Source of the DNA: CAYXTC01 sp964479375
Lineage (GTDB): Bacteria; Patescibacteriota; Minisyncoccia; Minisyncoccales; GWA2-38-27
Direction: 5' to 3'
DNA length: 64,000 nucleotides
Assembly: GCA_964479375.1 (NCBI GenBank)
Contig: CAYZKD010000001.1
Coordinates: forward strand, 1-64,000
This document shows positions 56,422 to 64,000 of the stretch, one piece after another; the first letter of the stretch is position 1, and every line of letters begins with the position of its first letter. Both the position numbers and the translations under genes were made by a program. The notes under the pieces were generated by a model, which saw only the letters and a program-made list of their open reading frames with translations, ran no database searches and was not told where the DNA came from.

Positions 56422-57885
56422 ATGAAGTACACTCCTGTCATTGGGCTAGAAATACACGTGGAATTGAAGACGCGCTCTAAGATGTTTTGTTCTTGCCCGA
56501 ATAATCAAGATATAAAAGAAGCAAATACTAATGTTTGCCCTGTCTGCATGGGACATCCCGGCACTCTTCCTGTTGCCAACAAAGAGGCGGTTAGAAAAGT
56601 TCTAAAAACGGGCATGGCTTTGAATTGTAGTGTGCCGGAGTATTCCAAATTTGATAGGAAAAATTATTTCTATCCCGACCTCCCTAAGGGATACCAAATT
56701 TCTCAGTATGATATGCCTTTGTGCGGAAAAGGAGAGTTGAGCATAGGGAAGGAGGTGGTGAGGATAACAAGGATCCATTTAGAAGAAGATACCGGCAGTC
56801 TGCAGCATTCTTCAGAAGACAACTCCTCTTTGGTTAATTTTAACCGCGCCGGTATTCCCTTGATGGAACTTGTGACAGAGCCCGACCTTTCTTCTGGCAA
56901 AGAAGCAAGGAAATTTGCAGAAGAGTTGAGATTGATATTGAGATACCTTGATGTTTCTAGTGCTGATATGGAAAAAGGCCAGCTGAGAGTAGAGGTTAAT
57001 ATTAGTTTAAGCAAAGATTCCAAGAAGGGAACAAAAGTAGAGATTAAAAACCTTAACTCTTTTCGAGCAGTAGAAGGAGCGGTTGATTATGAAATCGAAA
57101 GACAGAGAGATCTTCTAGAAGGGGGAGAAGAGGTTATCCAAGAGACTAGGGGGTGGGATGAGAATAAGGGCAAAACCTGCAGCCAGAGAGAAAAAGAGGA
57201 AGCGCATGATTATCGGTATTTGCCAGAGCCCGATCTTCCTACTCTTAAATTGGATTCTGATCTTTTATCTGAGATCAGATCAGAAATACCAGAGTTTCCC
57301 GCCCAAAGAAGAGAAAGGCTTAAAAGACAATATCTTTTGGACCCGAATATGGCAGAGTTTTTTACTTTTTACAAAGAAATAGGGGAGTATTACGAGCAGG
57401 CGTGTTCTGAATTGAAAAACTGGATGAAAAATTCCGGGATAAAAGATGAAAAAGAATTTGAAAAAGCCGCCAAACTTGCTGCCAACTATATCTCTTCGGA
57501 CTTGATGGGGCTGTTGAGCGGCATGTCAGTGGAGAGCAAAGAATTTGCTATAACCGCTGAGAACTTTGCCGAATTTATCCTTCTTCTTTACAAAAAAGAA
57601 ATTTCTAGCAAGATAGCAAAGCAGGTCTTAAAAGAAATGTTTAAAACGGGAGCAGATCCTTCTCATATTATCGAAGAGAAGGGCTTGTCCCAGGTTAGCG
57701 ATGAGTCGGAAATAGAAAAAATTGTTAAAGATGTGATATCTAAAAACGAAAAAGCGGTTGAGGATTATAAAAAGGGAAAAGAAAACGCTTTAAAATTCCT
57801 TATGGGGCAGGTGATGGCGGCCACCAAGGGTATGGCAGAGCCTGAGTCGGTTAACAGAATATTGAAGAAATCGTTATCTTCTTAG
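56422..57885 (+). CDS. gatB: Asp/Glu-tRNA amidotransferase subunit B
   Basis: GatB recognises Glu-tRNA-Gln or Asp-tRNA-Asn and activates the acyl group. It has the start PVIGLEIHVELKTRSKMFC, CPVCMGHPGTLPVANKEAV, the GxxRxDxN-like RKNYFYPDLPKGYQISQ and RVEVNISL. The C-terminal YqeY-type helical domain is complete (FLMGQVMAATKGMAEPESVN). 487 residues. It is 17 kb from gatC and gatA. The 172-base gap to miaA is convergent, with no clear terminator or other feature. Confidence 0.97.
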   Translation: MKYTPVIGLEIHVELKTRSKMFCSCPNNQDIKEANTNVCPVCMGHPGTLPVANKEAVRKVLKTGMALNCSVPEYSKFDRKNYFYPDLPKGYQISQYDMPLCGKGELSIGKEVVRITRIHLEEDTGSLQHSSEDNSSLVNFNRAGIPLMELVTEPDLSSGKEARKFAEELRLILRYLDVSSADMEKGQLRVEVNISLSKDSKKGTKVEIKNLNSFRAVEGAVDYEIERQRDLLEGGEEVIQETRGWDENKGKTCSQREKEEAHDYRYLPEPDLPTLKLDSDLLSEIRSEIPEFPAQRRERLKRQYLLDPNMAEFFTFYKEIGEYYEQACSELKNWMKNSGIKDEKEFEKAAKLAANYISSDLMGLLSGMSVESKEFAITAENFAEFILLLYKKEISSKIAKQVLKEMFKTGADPSHIIEEKGLSQVSDESEIEKIVKDVISKNEKAVEDYKKGKENALKFLMGQVMAATKGMAEPESVNRILKKSLSS

Positions 57886-58057
57886 CGTCCTTTGAGAAGT
57901 TAGATAATGGCTGATTTCTTTGTTGCGTCTTCTCGGGCAGTGCGCAGACCACGCCTTGCCAACAAGTCTTGAAATCATCTTATTTTGGAGAGCCCAACCT
58001 GCCATTATGTTTTGCCGCGATACGAGTAAGTTTTGGCGAGTCAGATTCTTTTACTTA

Positions 58058-58966
58058 TCAGGGAGATGAGCGGTCAGAGTCCTGCGCTCCAAGTTCTTTT
58101 ACCAATTTTTCCGCCTCTTTCTGGTTCCTAATCCAATGAACCTCTTTTTCTTTTTTAAACCAAGTCATTTGGCGTTTGGCAAAATGCTCTATGTCTTTTT
58201 GCAGCCTCTCTTCCATTTTTTCGCGGCTGATTTTCCCTTGAAGATATCTGGCTATCCATCTGTACTCAAGACCAAAACTTTCCAGTCTTTTCCAAGAGAG
58301 GCCTGAGTTTCTTAATCTTTTTACCTCGGCCATTAATCCTTCTTGCAACTCCTTTTTTAATCTTTTTTTTATTCTTTTCTTTAGTTCTTTCGGGCCTCTT
58401 TTTACGCCTAATACCAGGATACTCCATCGGGGAGGAGATTTCTCGATTAAAGGAACGGGCCCCCTTGTTTTATGGACGATTTCAAGTGCCCTTATCAGCC
58501 TCCTTTTATTGTGTCTGTCTATGTTTTTAGCCCTCCGCGGATCTTTCTTTTGTAAGAAGGAGAAAAGTTGCTGCGGGGTTTTCTTTTCCAGATTTTTTCT
58601 CAATTTCCAGTCAGGTTTTACTTTCGGGATTTTAATTCCGTCTATTATAGTTTGGATGTAAAAAGCAGTTCCTCCCACCAGAAAGGGGACATTTCCTTTT
58701 TTCTGGATTCTCTTTATAGCCCTAAGAGCTCTTTTTTTAAATTGGGCTATTGTGAATTTTCTCTTAGGAGAAGCTACATCCAGAAGATGATGGGGGACCC
58801 CCTGCATTTCTTTTTTTGTTATCTTTCCTGTGCCTATATCCATTCCTTTGTAAACTTGCCTGGAGTCGGCAGAAACCACCTCTCCCCTAAATTTTTTAGC
58901 CAGTGCTATAGAAAGATCTGTTTTTCCGGCAGCGGTTGGACCTAAAATTACAACTAATTTTTTCAT
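58058..58966 (-). CDS. miaA: tRNA dimethylallyltransferase
   Basis: MiaA adds dimethylallyl to A37 of tRNAs reading U-starting codons. The P-loop ILGPTAAGKTDLSIALAK is at the start, VVSADSRQVYKGMDIGTGKI near residue 36-55 and VPHHLLDV, GGTAFYIQTIIDG later. The start is put at the ATG at 58966 (MKKLVVILG), which overlaps the miaB stop as ATGA; upstream alternatives lie inside miaB. Product about 302 residues. MiaB uses its product. Confidence 0.96.
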   Translation of the reverse strand: MKKLVVILGPTAAGKTDLSIALAKKFRGEVVSADSRQVYKGMDIGTGKITKKEMQGVPHHLLDVASPKRKFTIAQFKKRALRAIKRIQKKGNVPFLVGGTAFYIQTIIDGIKIPKVKPDWKLRKNLEKKTPQQLFSFLQKKDPRRAKNIDRHNKRRLIRALEIVHKTRGPVPLIEKSPPRWSILVLGVKRGPKELKKRIKKRLKKELQEGLMAEVKRLRNSGLSWKRLESFGLEYRWIARYLQGKISREKMEERLQKDIEHFAKRQMTWFKKEKEVHWIRNQKEAEKLVKELGAQDSDRSSP

Positions 58967-60189
58967 AATTTCCCTGCAAGGCCCCAAGAAAGAGCCTTTG
59001 TTATTTCAACTTTTACAAATTGGCCCGTATAGTCTTTTTCAGACAGGAATTTCACTGTTTTATGAGTCCTGTTTTTTCCTATGCAAAAACCCTGTTGGCA
59101 ATCAGAGACCAAAACCTTCTCTGTTTGGCCTATCTGTTTTTTGTTTTTTTTCAAAGCGCAACTTTTCAGAATTTCTGTTAACATTTTCTCTCTTCTGTCC
59201 TTTTCTTCAGGAGAAACGCTGTCTTTTAATTTTGAAGCAACTGTGCCGTATCGAGCAGAGTATTTGGCGACATATGCCATGTCGTACTCTATTTCCTTGA
59301 ATAGTTTCGCCGTATTGCTGAACTGTTCTTCGGTTTCGCCCGGAAAGCCCACTATAATGTCGGTGGATAGGGCTATATTCGGGATTTGCTTTCTTATTTT
59401 TTTTACCAAATCTTTGTATTGCTTTTCGGTATAGGGGCGTCTCATTTTTTTTAAGATGCTATTGTCTCCCGACTGGGCAGGAAGATTAAGGTATTCCGTA
59501 ACTTTTTCAGAGTCAGCCATAATCTCGATAAGTTCTTTCGAAAAATCTTTAGGATGGGGGGAGGTAAACCTTATCCAAAAATTTCCCTTAATATCATTGA
59601 CCATTCTTAAGAGATCAGGGAAGGTTGTTTCTTTGTCCTTGTAAGCGTTTACGTTTTGTCCTAATAGCCAAATTTCCTTATAATTCTTCTGTACCAGACT
59701 TTTGATTTCTTTTATTATATCTTTTGCAGATCTGGAGATTTCCCTTCCTCGGGTGTAGGGGACTACGCAATAAGCGCAAAAGTTGTTGCATCCTGTCATA
59801 ATAGGAACAAGAGCGGAGAAGTTGTTGGAATAATTTGGTCTAATCTCCAGATAATTTCCGCAAGAATTTTCTGCTAAAAAATCGGGCCAGTTGGGTAATT
59901 CCGTTATGTCTAGCACATGGTCAAATATTTCTGCCAGTTTTCTTTTGTCTTTATTCAAAATACAGCCTGTGAGTATTGTTTTTTTATCCTTTAATTTTGG
60001 TGCTAGGCCGTAAACTCTGTCTACTGCCCTTTGTCTAACAGAACACATGTTAACTATTATCAAGTCCGCCTCTCTTATGCTAGAAACCATTTTGTGCCCC
60101 GACCCCTTGAACGCGGCAGAAATTCTTTCGCTATCTGATTTATTCATTTGGCAACCGAAAGTAATTATGTGGTATTTCATACTGAGCAT
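58963..60189 (-). CDS. miaB: tRNA 2-methylthio-N6-isopentenyladenosine methylthiotransferase
   Basis: MiaB adds the methylthio group to i6A37. The 408-residue product has three N-terminal Fe-S cysteines (FGCQMNKSDSE, NMCSVRQ, TGCILN), the radical SAM motif GCNNFCAYCVVPYTRGRE and a C-terminal TRAM domain. The start may also be the ATG three codons later (MKYHIITFGCQ). Gene order miaB-miaA with an ATGA overlap makes a two-gene pathway unit on the minus strand. Confidence 0.95.
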   Translation of the reverse strand: MLSMKYHIITFGCQMNKSDSERISAAFKGSGHKMVSSIREADLIIVNMCSVRQRAVDRVYGLAPKLKDKKTILTGCILNKDKRKLAEIFDHVLDITELPNWPDFLAENSCGNYLEIRPNYSNNFSALVPIMTGCNNFCAYCVVPYTRGREISRSAKDIIKEIKSLVQKNYKEIWLLGQNVNAYKDKETTFPDLLRMVNDIKGNFWIRFTSPHPKDFSKELIEIMADSEKVTEYLNLPAQSGDNSILKKMRRPYTEKQYKDLVKKIRKQIPNIALSTDIIVGFPGETEEQFSNTAKLFKEIEYDMAYVAKYSARYGTVASKLKDSVSPEEKDRREKMLTEILKSCALKKNKKQIGQTEKVLVSDCQQGFCIGKNRTHKTVKFLSEKDYTGQFVKVEITKALSWGLAGKL

Positions 60190-60223
60190 TTTATCTTTTT
60201 AGAAGATAGAAGACAAGAGAGTA

Positions 60224-60256
60224 TAATAAAACAGCCCTACCTGAGGGCTGTTTTTG
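60224..60256 (-). terminator. Terminator between the membrane protein gene and miaB
   Basis: ACAGCCCT (60231-60238) pairs with AGGGCTGT (60244-60251). It has a five-base loop and T/A tracts on both sides, so it can end the minus-strand thrS transcript. Confidence 0.8.
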
Positions 60257-60263
60257 TAAGAAG

Positions 60264-61886
60264 TTAATGGATTTTTTCTTTTTTTTCTTTAAGGAAATAA
60301 CGCCATTGCTCTATGAACTCGATGAAGATCATAAAGGGCATATCGATTAGAGCATTGAATACCGCAGAGATTACATTGTACCTTTTCCATCTAGTAGTAA
60401 GCCATTTGCCAAGTTGGACTACGGGGACGGCGAAGGGATCGAAAATAAAGTGGAAGAAGGTCTCTTTTCTTTCGATTATCTGTAGCTCTTTTGCTCTTTG
60501 CCTTATTTTGGCCCCGGCGAAAGCGATTAAGGATAGGAATACGATAAAGATAACGTAAGAGAGGGGAGGGAAGTTTGCTTGGTAAAGCCCCCATATTATT
60601 AAAGTCAAAAAGACAGCAGAGCTCAAAAGGTAAATAAAGTTGATTATAGAGCGAATAACAACACCTCCCTTGCGATAAGCTTTAACCTCGTAGATATCTT
60701 CCTCTTCTGTTTTGTAAGTTATTTTCATGACTTCAACTATAACCCGCTGAAGATTTCCTTTCTTGGGGGGCTTGATGGAGATTACCAGACAAGCCATCAG
60801 TAGGGTGGGAATAAATATGTCCACCCCAATGGCGAATAAACTAAAGTTACCCATTACATATTTTGAAAAGGGAATTTCAATGGCGAGCAAAGAAACGACG
60901 TTGGTTAAAAATATAGAAAGAGTGGAATAAAACGCAGCCCTTCCCAGTCGGGATTTCAGGGTTTTAAGGCGCCCCTTATATTTTTCTTTAACTTTTGTCT
61001 CTAGGGCCTCAGGGTTTCCTATCTTTTCTTCCGCTTCTGGAGGGGACTCTTCAATAATGTCGCCTAGCAGTAAGTAGGGAGTGTCGTATTTTTCACAAAT
61101 CTGATAAAATTTGTCTCCCAGAGGGTGATTTAAGTCTTTTTCTACCCGATTCCAAATAGAGTAGATATTTTTAGTAACTTTTTCTGTTCCTTCCTGCGAT
61201 TGGTTCTTCCAAGTAGGATAGTAGTATTTTAATAGATGGTAACTAATAACCGAGGAATCCAAATTAAACAGAGCTCTTTGGGAGGCAATATATGTTTGGA
61301 TATTTCTTTCTTCTTCGGGCATACCATTCTTTACTATCAGCCCTTCGTTTACTCTTATTTTCTTTTTCATTTGAGAGAACATATAATCAATCAGCGCTCT
61401 TTCTTTGGAAACCGAAGTAAGAATTTCTTCTATCTCGCAGGCCGCTATAGAAAAAAGCCAGTTATAAAGCCTTATCTTGGATTTCTTTTTTGAAGCGGGG
61501 CTGTTGTTGATAATTTTTGTGTATTTTTCAATCGCTTTCTGAGCCTCTGCTATTTTTTCTTCTTCTATCTTGTCATTAGGAAAGTGACCGCTTCTGATAA
61601 GATCTAAAACCATGGGCTCTGCCAAATCCCCCACTGAAAAGTTCCCGCTTAGCAGGTCTGCTTTAGAATAGACCCTTCTTTTAAGTATTCTTTCTATCGC
61701 CCCTCTTTTAAGGAGATGCTCTTCTTTCCAGTCAATAATCCCCCTTAACTTTTCATAAAAAGTCGCGACCTTTGAGGCCACTTCGTCTACATGGATGGTA
61801 TTTGCTTCTTTCGAAGGCCTTAAGGACCAATACCAGGCCTTGTATCTGTCTATTAATTTTTGAGTTTCTTCTGAAATTCCCTTCAT
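60264..61886 (-). CDS. Multi-span membrane protein, function unknown
   Basis: The 540-residue product has a helical soluble N-terminal part (about 1-320), then four membrane spans: FYSTLSIFLTNVVSLLAIEI, GVDIFIPTLLMACLVISI, INFIYLLSSAVFLTLIIWGL and VIFIVFLSLIAFAGA. It ends in a basic/aromatic cytoplasmic tail. It overlaps thrS as ATGA and so is probably translated with it. I do not recognise a family. Similar large proteins coupled to thrS may exist in related genomes but this could not be checked. Confidence 0.6.
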   Translation of the reverse strand: MKGISEETQKLIDRYKAWYWSLRPSKEANTIHVDEVASKVATFYEKLRGIIDWKEEHLLKRGAIERILKRRVYSKADLLSGNFSVGDLAEPMVLDLIRSGHFPNDKIEEEKIAEAQKAIEKYTKIINNSPASKKKSKIRLYNWLFSIAACEIEEILTSVSKERALIDYMFSQMKKKIRVNEGLIVKNGMPEEERNIQTYIASQRALFNLDSSVISYHLLKYYYPTWKNQSQEGTEKVTKNIYSIWNRVEKDLNHPLGDKFYQICEKYDTPYLLLGDIIEESPPEAEEKIGNPEALETKVKEKYKGRLKTLKSRLGRAAFYSTLSIFLTNVVSLLAIEIPFSKYVMGNFSLFAIGVDIFIPTLLMACLVISIKPPKKGNLQRVIVEVMKITYKTEEEDIYEVKAYRKGGVVIRSIINFIYLLSSAVFLTLIIWGLYQANFPPLSYVIFIVFLSLIAFAGAKIRQRAKELQIIERKETFFHFIFDPFAVPVVQLGKWLTTRWKRYNVISAVFNALIDMPFMIFIEFIEQWRYFLKEKKEKIH

Positions 61887-63613
61887 TTTCTTTGTTCAAT
61901 CTCCTTGTTGACTCTTCTAATGAAAGTTTTTAGTTTTATCATTCCATCGTCCCCCTCTTTCCTTTTTCGTACTCTTACGGAATTACCCTTTTTTTCTTTA
62001 TCTCCGACGACCAAGATATAAGGAATTTTTTGTTTCTCTCCCTCTCTTATTTTTTTGCCCACAGTCTCTGCTTGGGTTTTTGATTCGCTTCTTATGTTAC
62101 TGCTATTTAATTCTTTCTGGATGTCTTCTGCATATTTTCGGTGGTCAGATCCTACTGGAACTATCCATACTTGGACGGGGGAGAGCCAGACTGGAAATGC
62201 GCCTGCGAAATGTTCGATAAGAAGAGCCATGATTCTTTCGTAAGATCCCAAAATAGCCCTATGAACCATCACCGGCGGCTGCTTCCTTCCCTTTTTGTCG
62301 ACATAGGAGAGATTAAACCTTTTCGCGGTGGCAAAATCAATCTGGACAGTAGGTATCTGGATTTCTTTGCCGAGAGCGTCTTTAAACATAAAATCTATTT
62401 TAGGGCCGTAATGAGCAGCCTCTCCTTCTATTTTTTTGGCTCCGAGTTTCATTTCTTTGCAAACCTCTTCCAGGATCTTTTCGCATTTGTCCCAGTCTTT
62501 TTTCTCCCCGATGTATTTTTCAGGATGTTCGTAGTCTCTGAGAGACAAAGATACCCAGTGGTTTCCCCACAATCCGAGCGATTTGTAAAACTTCTTGATA
62601 ATTTTTACCATGTCTTTTATTTCATTCTTAATCTGTCCGATGGCACAGAAGGAATGACCATCCTCTACGGTAATGGCGTAGACCCTGTTTAAGCCACCCA
62701 CCTCTCCTGGCTTTTCTGCTCGGTATTGTTTTTCAGACTCCATGTATCTAATAGGGAGATCTCTGTAAGAGCGTGGTTTGGAAGCGTAGATTTGAGTTTG
62801 GTGGGGGCACTGGACGGGCTTTAGTACAAACTTGTGTCCTCTTTTAGAAGAAACATGAAACAGTTCTTCGTTAAATTTTTCTGCATGGCCTGAAATTTCA
62901 AACAACTTTATTTTCGCCAAGTGAGGAGTAATTACTTTTTGGAACCCATAGTCGTAGCAGATTGTTTCTACCTCTTTCTGCAGTTCTTCTTTGACAATTG
63001 TTCCCTTGGGAGTATAAAGGGGGAGGCCGGCTCCAACTATATCTGAAAAACAGAATAAATCTAATTCTTTTCCCAGTTTCCTATGGTCTCTCTCCTTTGC
63101 TTCTTTTTGAAGATCAAGATATTTCTGGAGCTCATTTTTATTTTCAAAAGCTAATCCGTAAATTCTGGTAAGCATGGGGTTCTTTTCGTTTTCTCTCCAA
63201 TAAGCCCCGGCCACCTTTGTTAACTTAAAGCTATCAAATTTTATCTTTCTGGTAGATTTAACATGAGGCCCCTTGCAAAGATCAATAAAATCTCCGCTTT
63301 CGTAAATAGTGACGCTCTTGGCAGGCATCTCTTTAATCAGTTCTTTTTTATAGGGCTGATCTTTAAAGAGGGTTCTTGCTTTTTCTTTAGAAACTACCCT
63401 TTTTTTGAAAAAAATATTTTGCTTGATAATTCTTTTCATTTCCTTTTCTATCTTGGGCAAATCTTTAAGGGTGACTTTTTCTGGGAACTCTATATCGTAA
63501 TAGAAGCCGTTTTCAATAGCGGGTCCTATGCCAAATTTGGCTCTTGGATAGAGGTTTTGAACGGCCGAAGCCAGAATATGGGCTAAGGAATGTCTAATAA
63601 TATTTATTTCCAT
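61883..63613 (-). CDS. thrS: Threonyl-tRNA synthetase without TGS domain
   Basis: It charges tRNA-Thr. The 576-residue product begins directly with the N2 editing domain (IRHSLAHILASAVQNLYP; later DLCKGPHV), so the roughly 60-residue N-terminal TGS domain is missing. The class II core has the zinc cysteine in KPVQCPHQTQIY, RYMESEKQYRAE (motif 2 region) and MVHRAILGSYERIMALLIEH (motif 3). The anticodon domain begins LSPVQVWIVPVGSDH. Start is ATG of MEINIIRHS. Confidence 0.95.
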   Translation of the reverse strand: MEINIIRHSLAHILASAVQNLYPRAKFGIGPAIENGFYYDIEFPEKVTLKDLPKIEKEMKRIIKQNIFFKKRVVSKEKARTLFKDQPYKKELIKEMPAKSVTIYESGDFIDLCKGPHVKSTRKIKFDSFKLTKVAGAYWRENEKNPMLTRIYGLAFENKNELQKYLDLQKEAKERDHRKLGKELDLFCFSDIVGAGLPLYTPKGTIVKEELQKEVETICYDYGFQKVITPHLAKIKLFEISGHAEKFNEELFHVSSKRGHKFVLKPVQCPHQTQIYASKPRSYRDLPIRYMESEKQYRAEKPGEVGGLNRVYAITVEDGHSFCAIGQIKNEIKDMVKIIKKFYKSLGLWGNHWVSLSLRDYEHPEKYIGEKKDWDKCEKILEEVCKEMKLGAKKIEGEAAHYGPKIDFMFKDALGKEIQIPTVQIDFATAKRFNLSYVDKKGRKQPPVMVHRAILGSYERIMALLIEHFAGAFPVWLSPVQVWIVPVGSDHRKYAEDIQKELNSSNIRSESKTQAETVGKKIREGEKQKIPYILVVGDKEKKGNSVRVRKRKEGDDGMIKLKTFIRRVNKEIEQRK

Positions 63614-63630
63614 TTTTTAGTACTTTTAGT

Positions 63631-64000
63631 TTAATACTTTTTTTTGGCAAAAGCCACACCAATGCTTTTATCGGCCCCTCCGTAGTAAATGAAATATTTA
63701 TTTTTCATTTGTACTAACCCTTCTGCAAAAACTACGTAATTAATTTTTCCATAACTTTCCCAGGAACTGGTGGGGGAGAGGATAGGATCCTCTTTCCTGG
63801 CTATTGCCTTACCGGGGTCATTTTTATCTAACATAGCGCACCCTGCGCTGTATTCTTCGCCGTTAAAACTGTTATAAATTACAAAAATTCCTTTTTTGGT
63901 GATTATGGGGGCAGGACCCATCTCTACTAATCTTGAGTCGAAATGATCTCTTCTTGGCGTTAACACGGGCTTTTCTTGGGTCTGCCAATCCTTCAAGTTT
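63631..64000 (-). CDS. GH130-type glycoside phosphorylase/hydrolase, C-terminal part
   Basis: The frame is open to the window edge, so the gene is partial (its 5' part lies beyond 64000). The visible 122 residues show a five-bladed propeller C-terminus: KPVLTPRRDHFDSRLVEMGP, GIFVIYNSFNGEEYSAGCAM, KINYVVFAEGLVQMKNKYFI and YYGGADKSIGVAFA. These segments match mannosyl-oligosaccharide phosphorylases and hydrolases of family GH130. It ends 17 bases before thrS on the same strand. Substrate cannot be told. Confidence 0.8.
   Translation of the reverse strand, partial: NLKDWQTQEKPVLTPRRDHFDSRLVEMGPAPIITKKGIFVIYNSFNGEEYSAGCAMLDKNDPGKAIARKEDPILSPTSSWESYGKINYVVFAEGLVQMKNKYFIYYGGADKSIGVAFAKKKY

Noticed and set aside
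57886..58057. Hidden gene or terminator between gatB and miaA
   Set aside because: The 172 bases have no convincing frame, hairpin with T-run or tRNA.
1..64000. CRISPR array or intact cas genes
   Set aside because: No regularly spaced direct repeats; the only Cas4-like sequence is a decayed stand-alone nuclease.
1..64000. Recoded TGA as in Gracilibacteria or Absconditabacteria
   Set aside because: Several conserved genes end at TGA at the expected length (infA, gatC, gatA, rplQ), so TGA is a stop.

Overview
The window is a dense, gene-rich stretch of a bacterial genome with short spacers, many ATGA overlaps and the standard code (TGA ends infA, gatC, one mreB and others, so it is not recoded). 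Several features point to the Candidate Phyla Radiation (Patescibacteria), probably a Parcubacteria-type lineage. These are a complete spc operon with no rpmD (L30) between rpsE and rplO, rplK not followed by rplA, aminoacyl-tRNA synthetases missing accessory domains, a PilM-like protein paired with a baseplate-J-like membrane protein, lysine-rich tails on ribosomal proteins, and self-splicing or protein-splicing insertions. No 16S rRNA is present, so the placement is an inference.

Layout. 1-4.5 kb: rpsL, rpsG, fusA, tuf (str operon). 4.5-16.5 kb: S10 and spc operons (rpsJ to secY), then adk and map, with an unassigned structured RNA between rpsJ and rplC and a palindromic element between rplX and rplE. 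16.6-25 kb: a block placed between map and infA (glycosyltransferase, galT-like, pilin/LamG protein, tpiA, YkuK-like, alaS, pilM-like, baseplate-J-like). 25-29 kb: infA, rpmJ, rpsM, rpsK, rpsD, rpoA, rplQ, rplM, rpsI. 29.1-29.8 kb: a decayed Cas4/RecB-like nuclease gene. 29.8-41 kb: a minus-strand PEGA-domain protein, then murA, mreB, holB-like, frr, rseP, proS, a second mreB, gatC, gatA and a HEPN-like membrane protein. 41.0-41.7 kb: three tRNA genes, the first an initiator tRNA interrupted by a group I intron. 41.7-44.1 kb: an accessory patch with repeated hairpins, a Cys-rich anchored protein, a divergent promoter pair, a short minus-strand transcript unit and a phosphoribosyltransferase. 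44.1-52.6 kb: pheS, pheT, gyrB with two inteins, secE, nusG, rplK. 52.6-57.9 kb: a pyrimidine cluster (dCMP deaminase, dUTPase fusion, tmk, thyX with an intein) and gatB. 58-64 kb, minus strand: miaA, miaB, a membrane protein, thrS and a partial GH130-type gene.

Functionally the window is mostly translation (21 ribosomal proteins of the str/S10/spc/alpha clusters plus S9, L13 and L11, factors, synthetases, GatCAB, tRNA modification), with cell shape and wall (MreB x2, MurA), protein export (SecY, SecE, RseP) and a compact route to dTMP. Several genes have a good promoter whose predicted start site lies within a few bases of the ATG, and most genes lack a Shine-Dalgarno sequence. The clearest exceptions are the phosphoribosyltransferase, the dUTPase fusion and a minus-strand mini-ORF, which have strong AAGGA-type sites.
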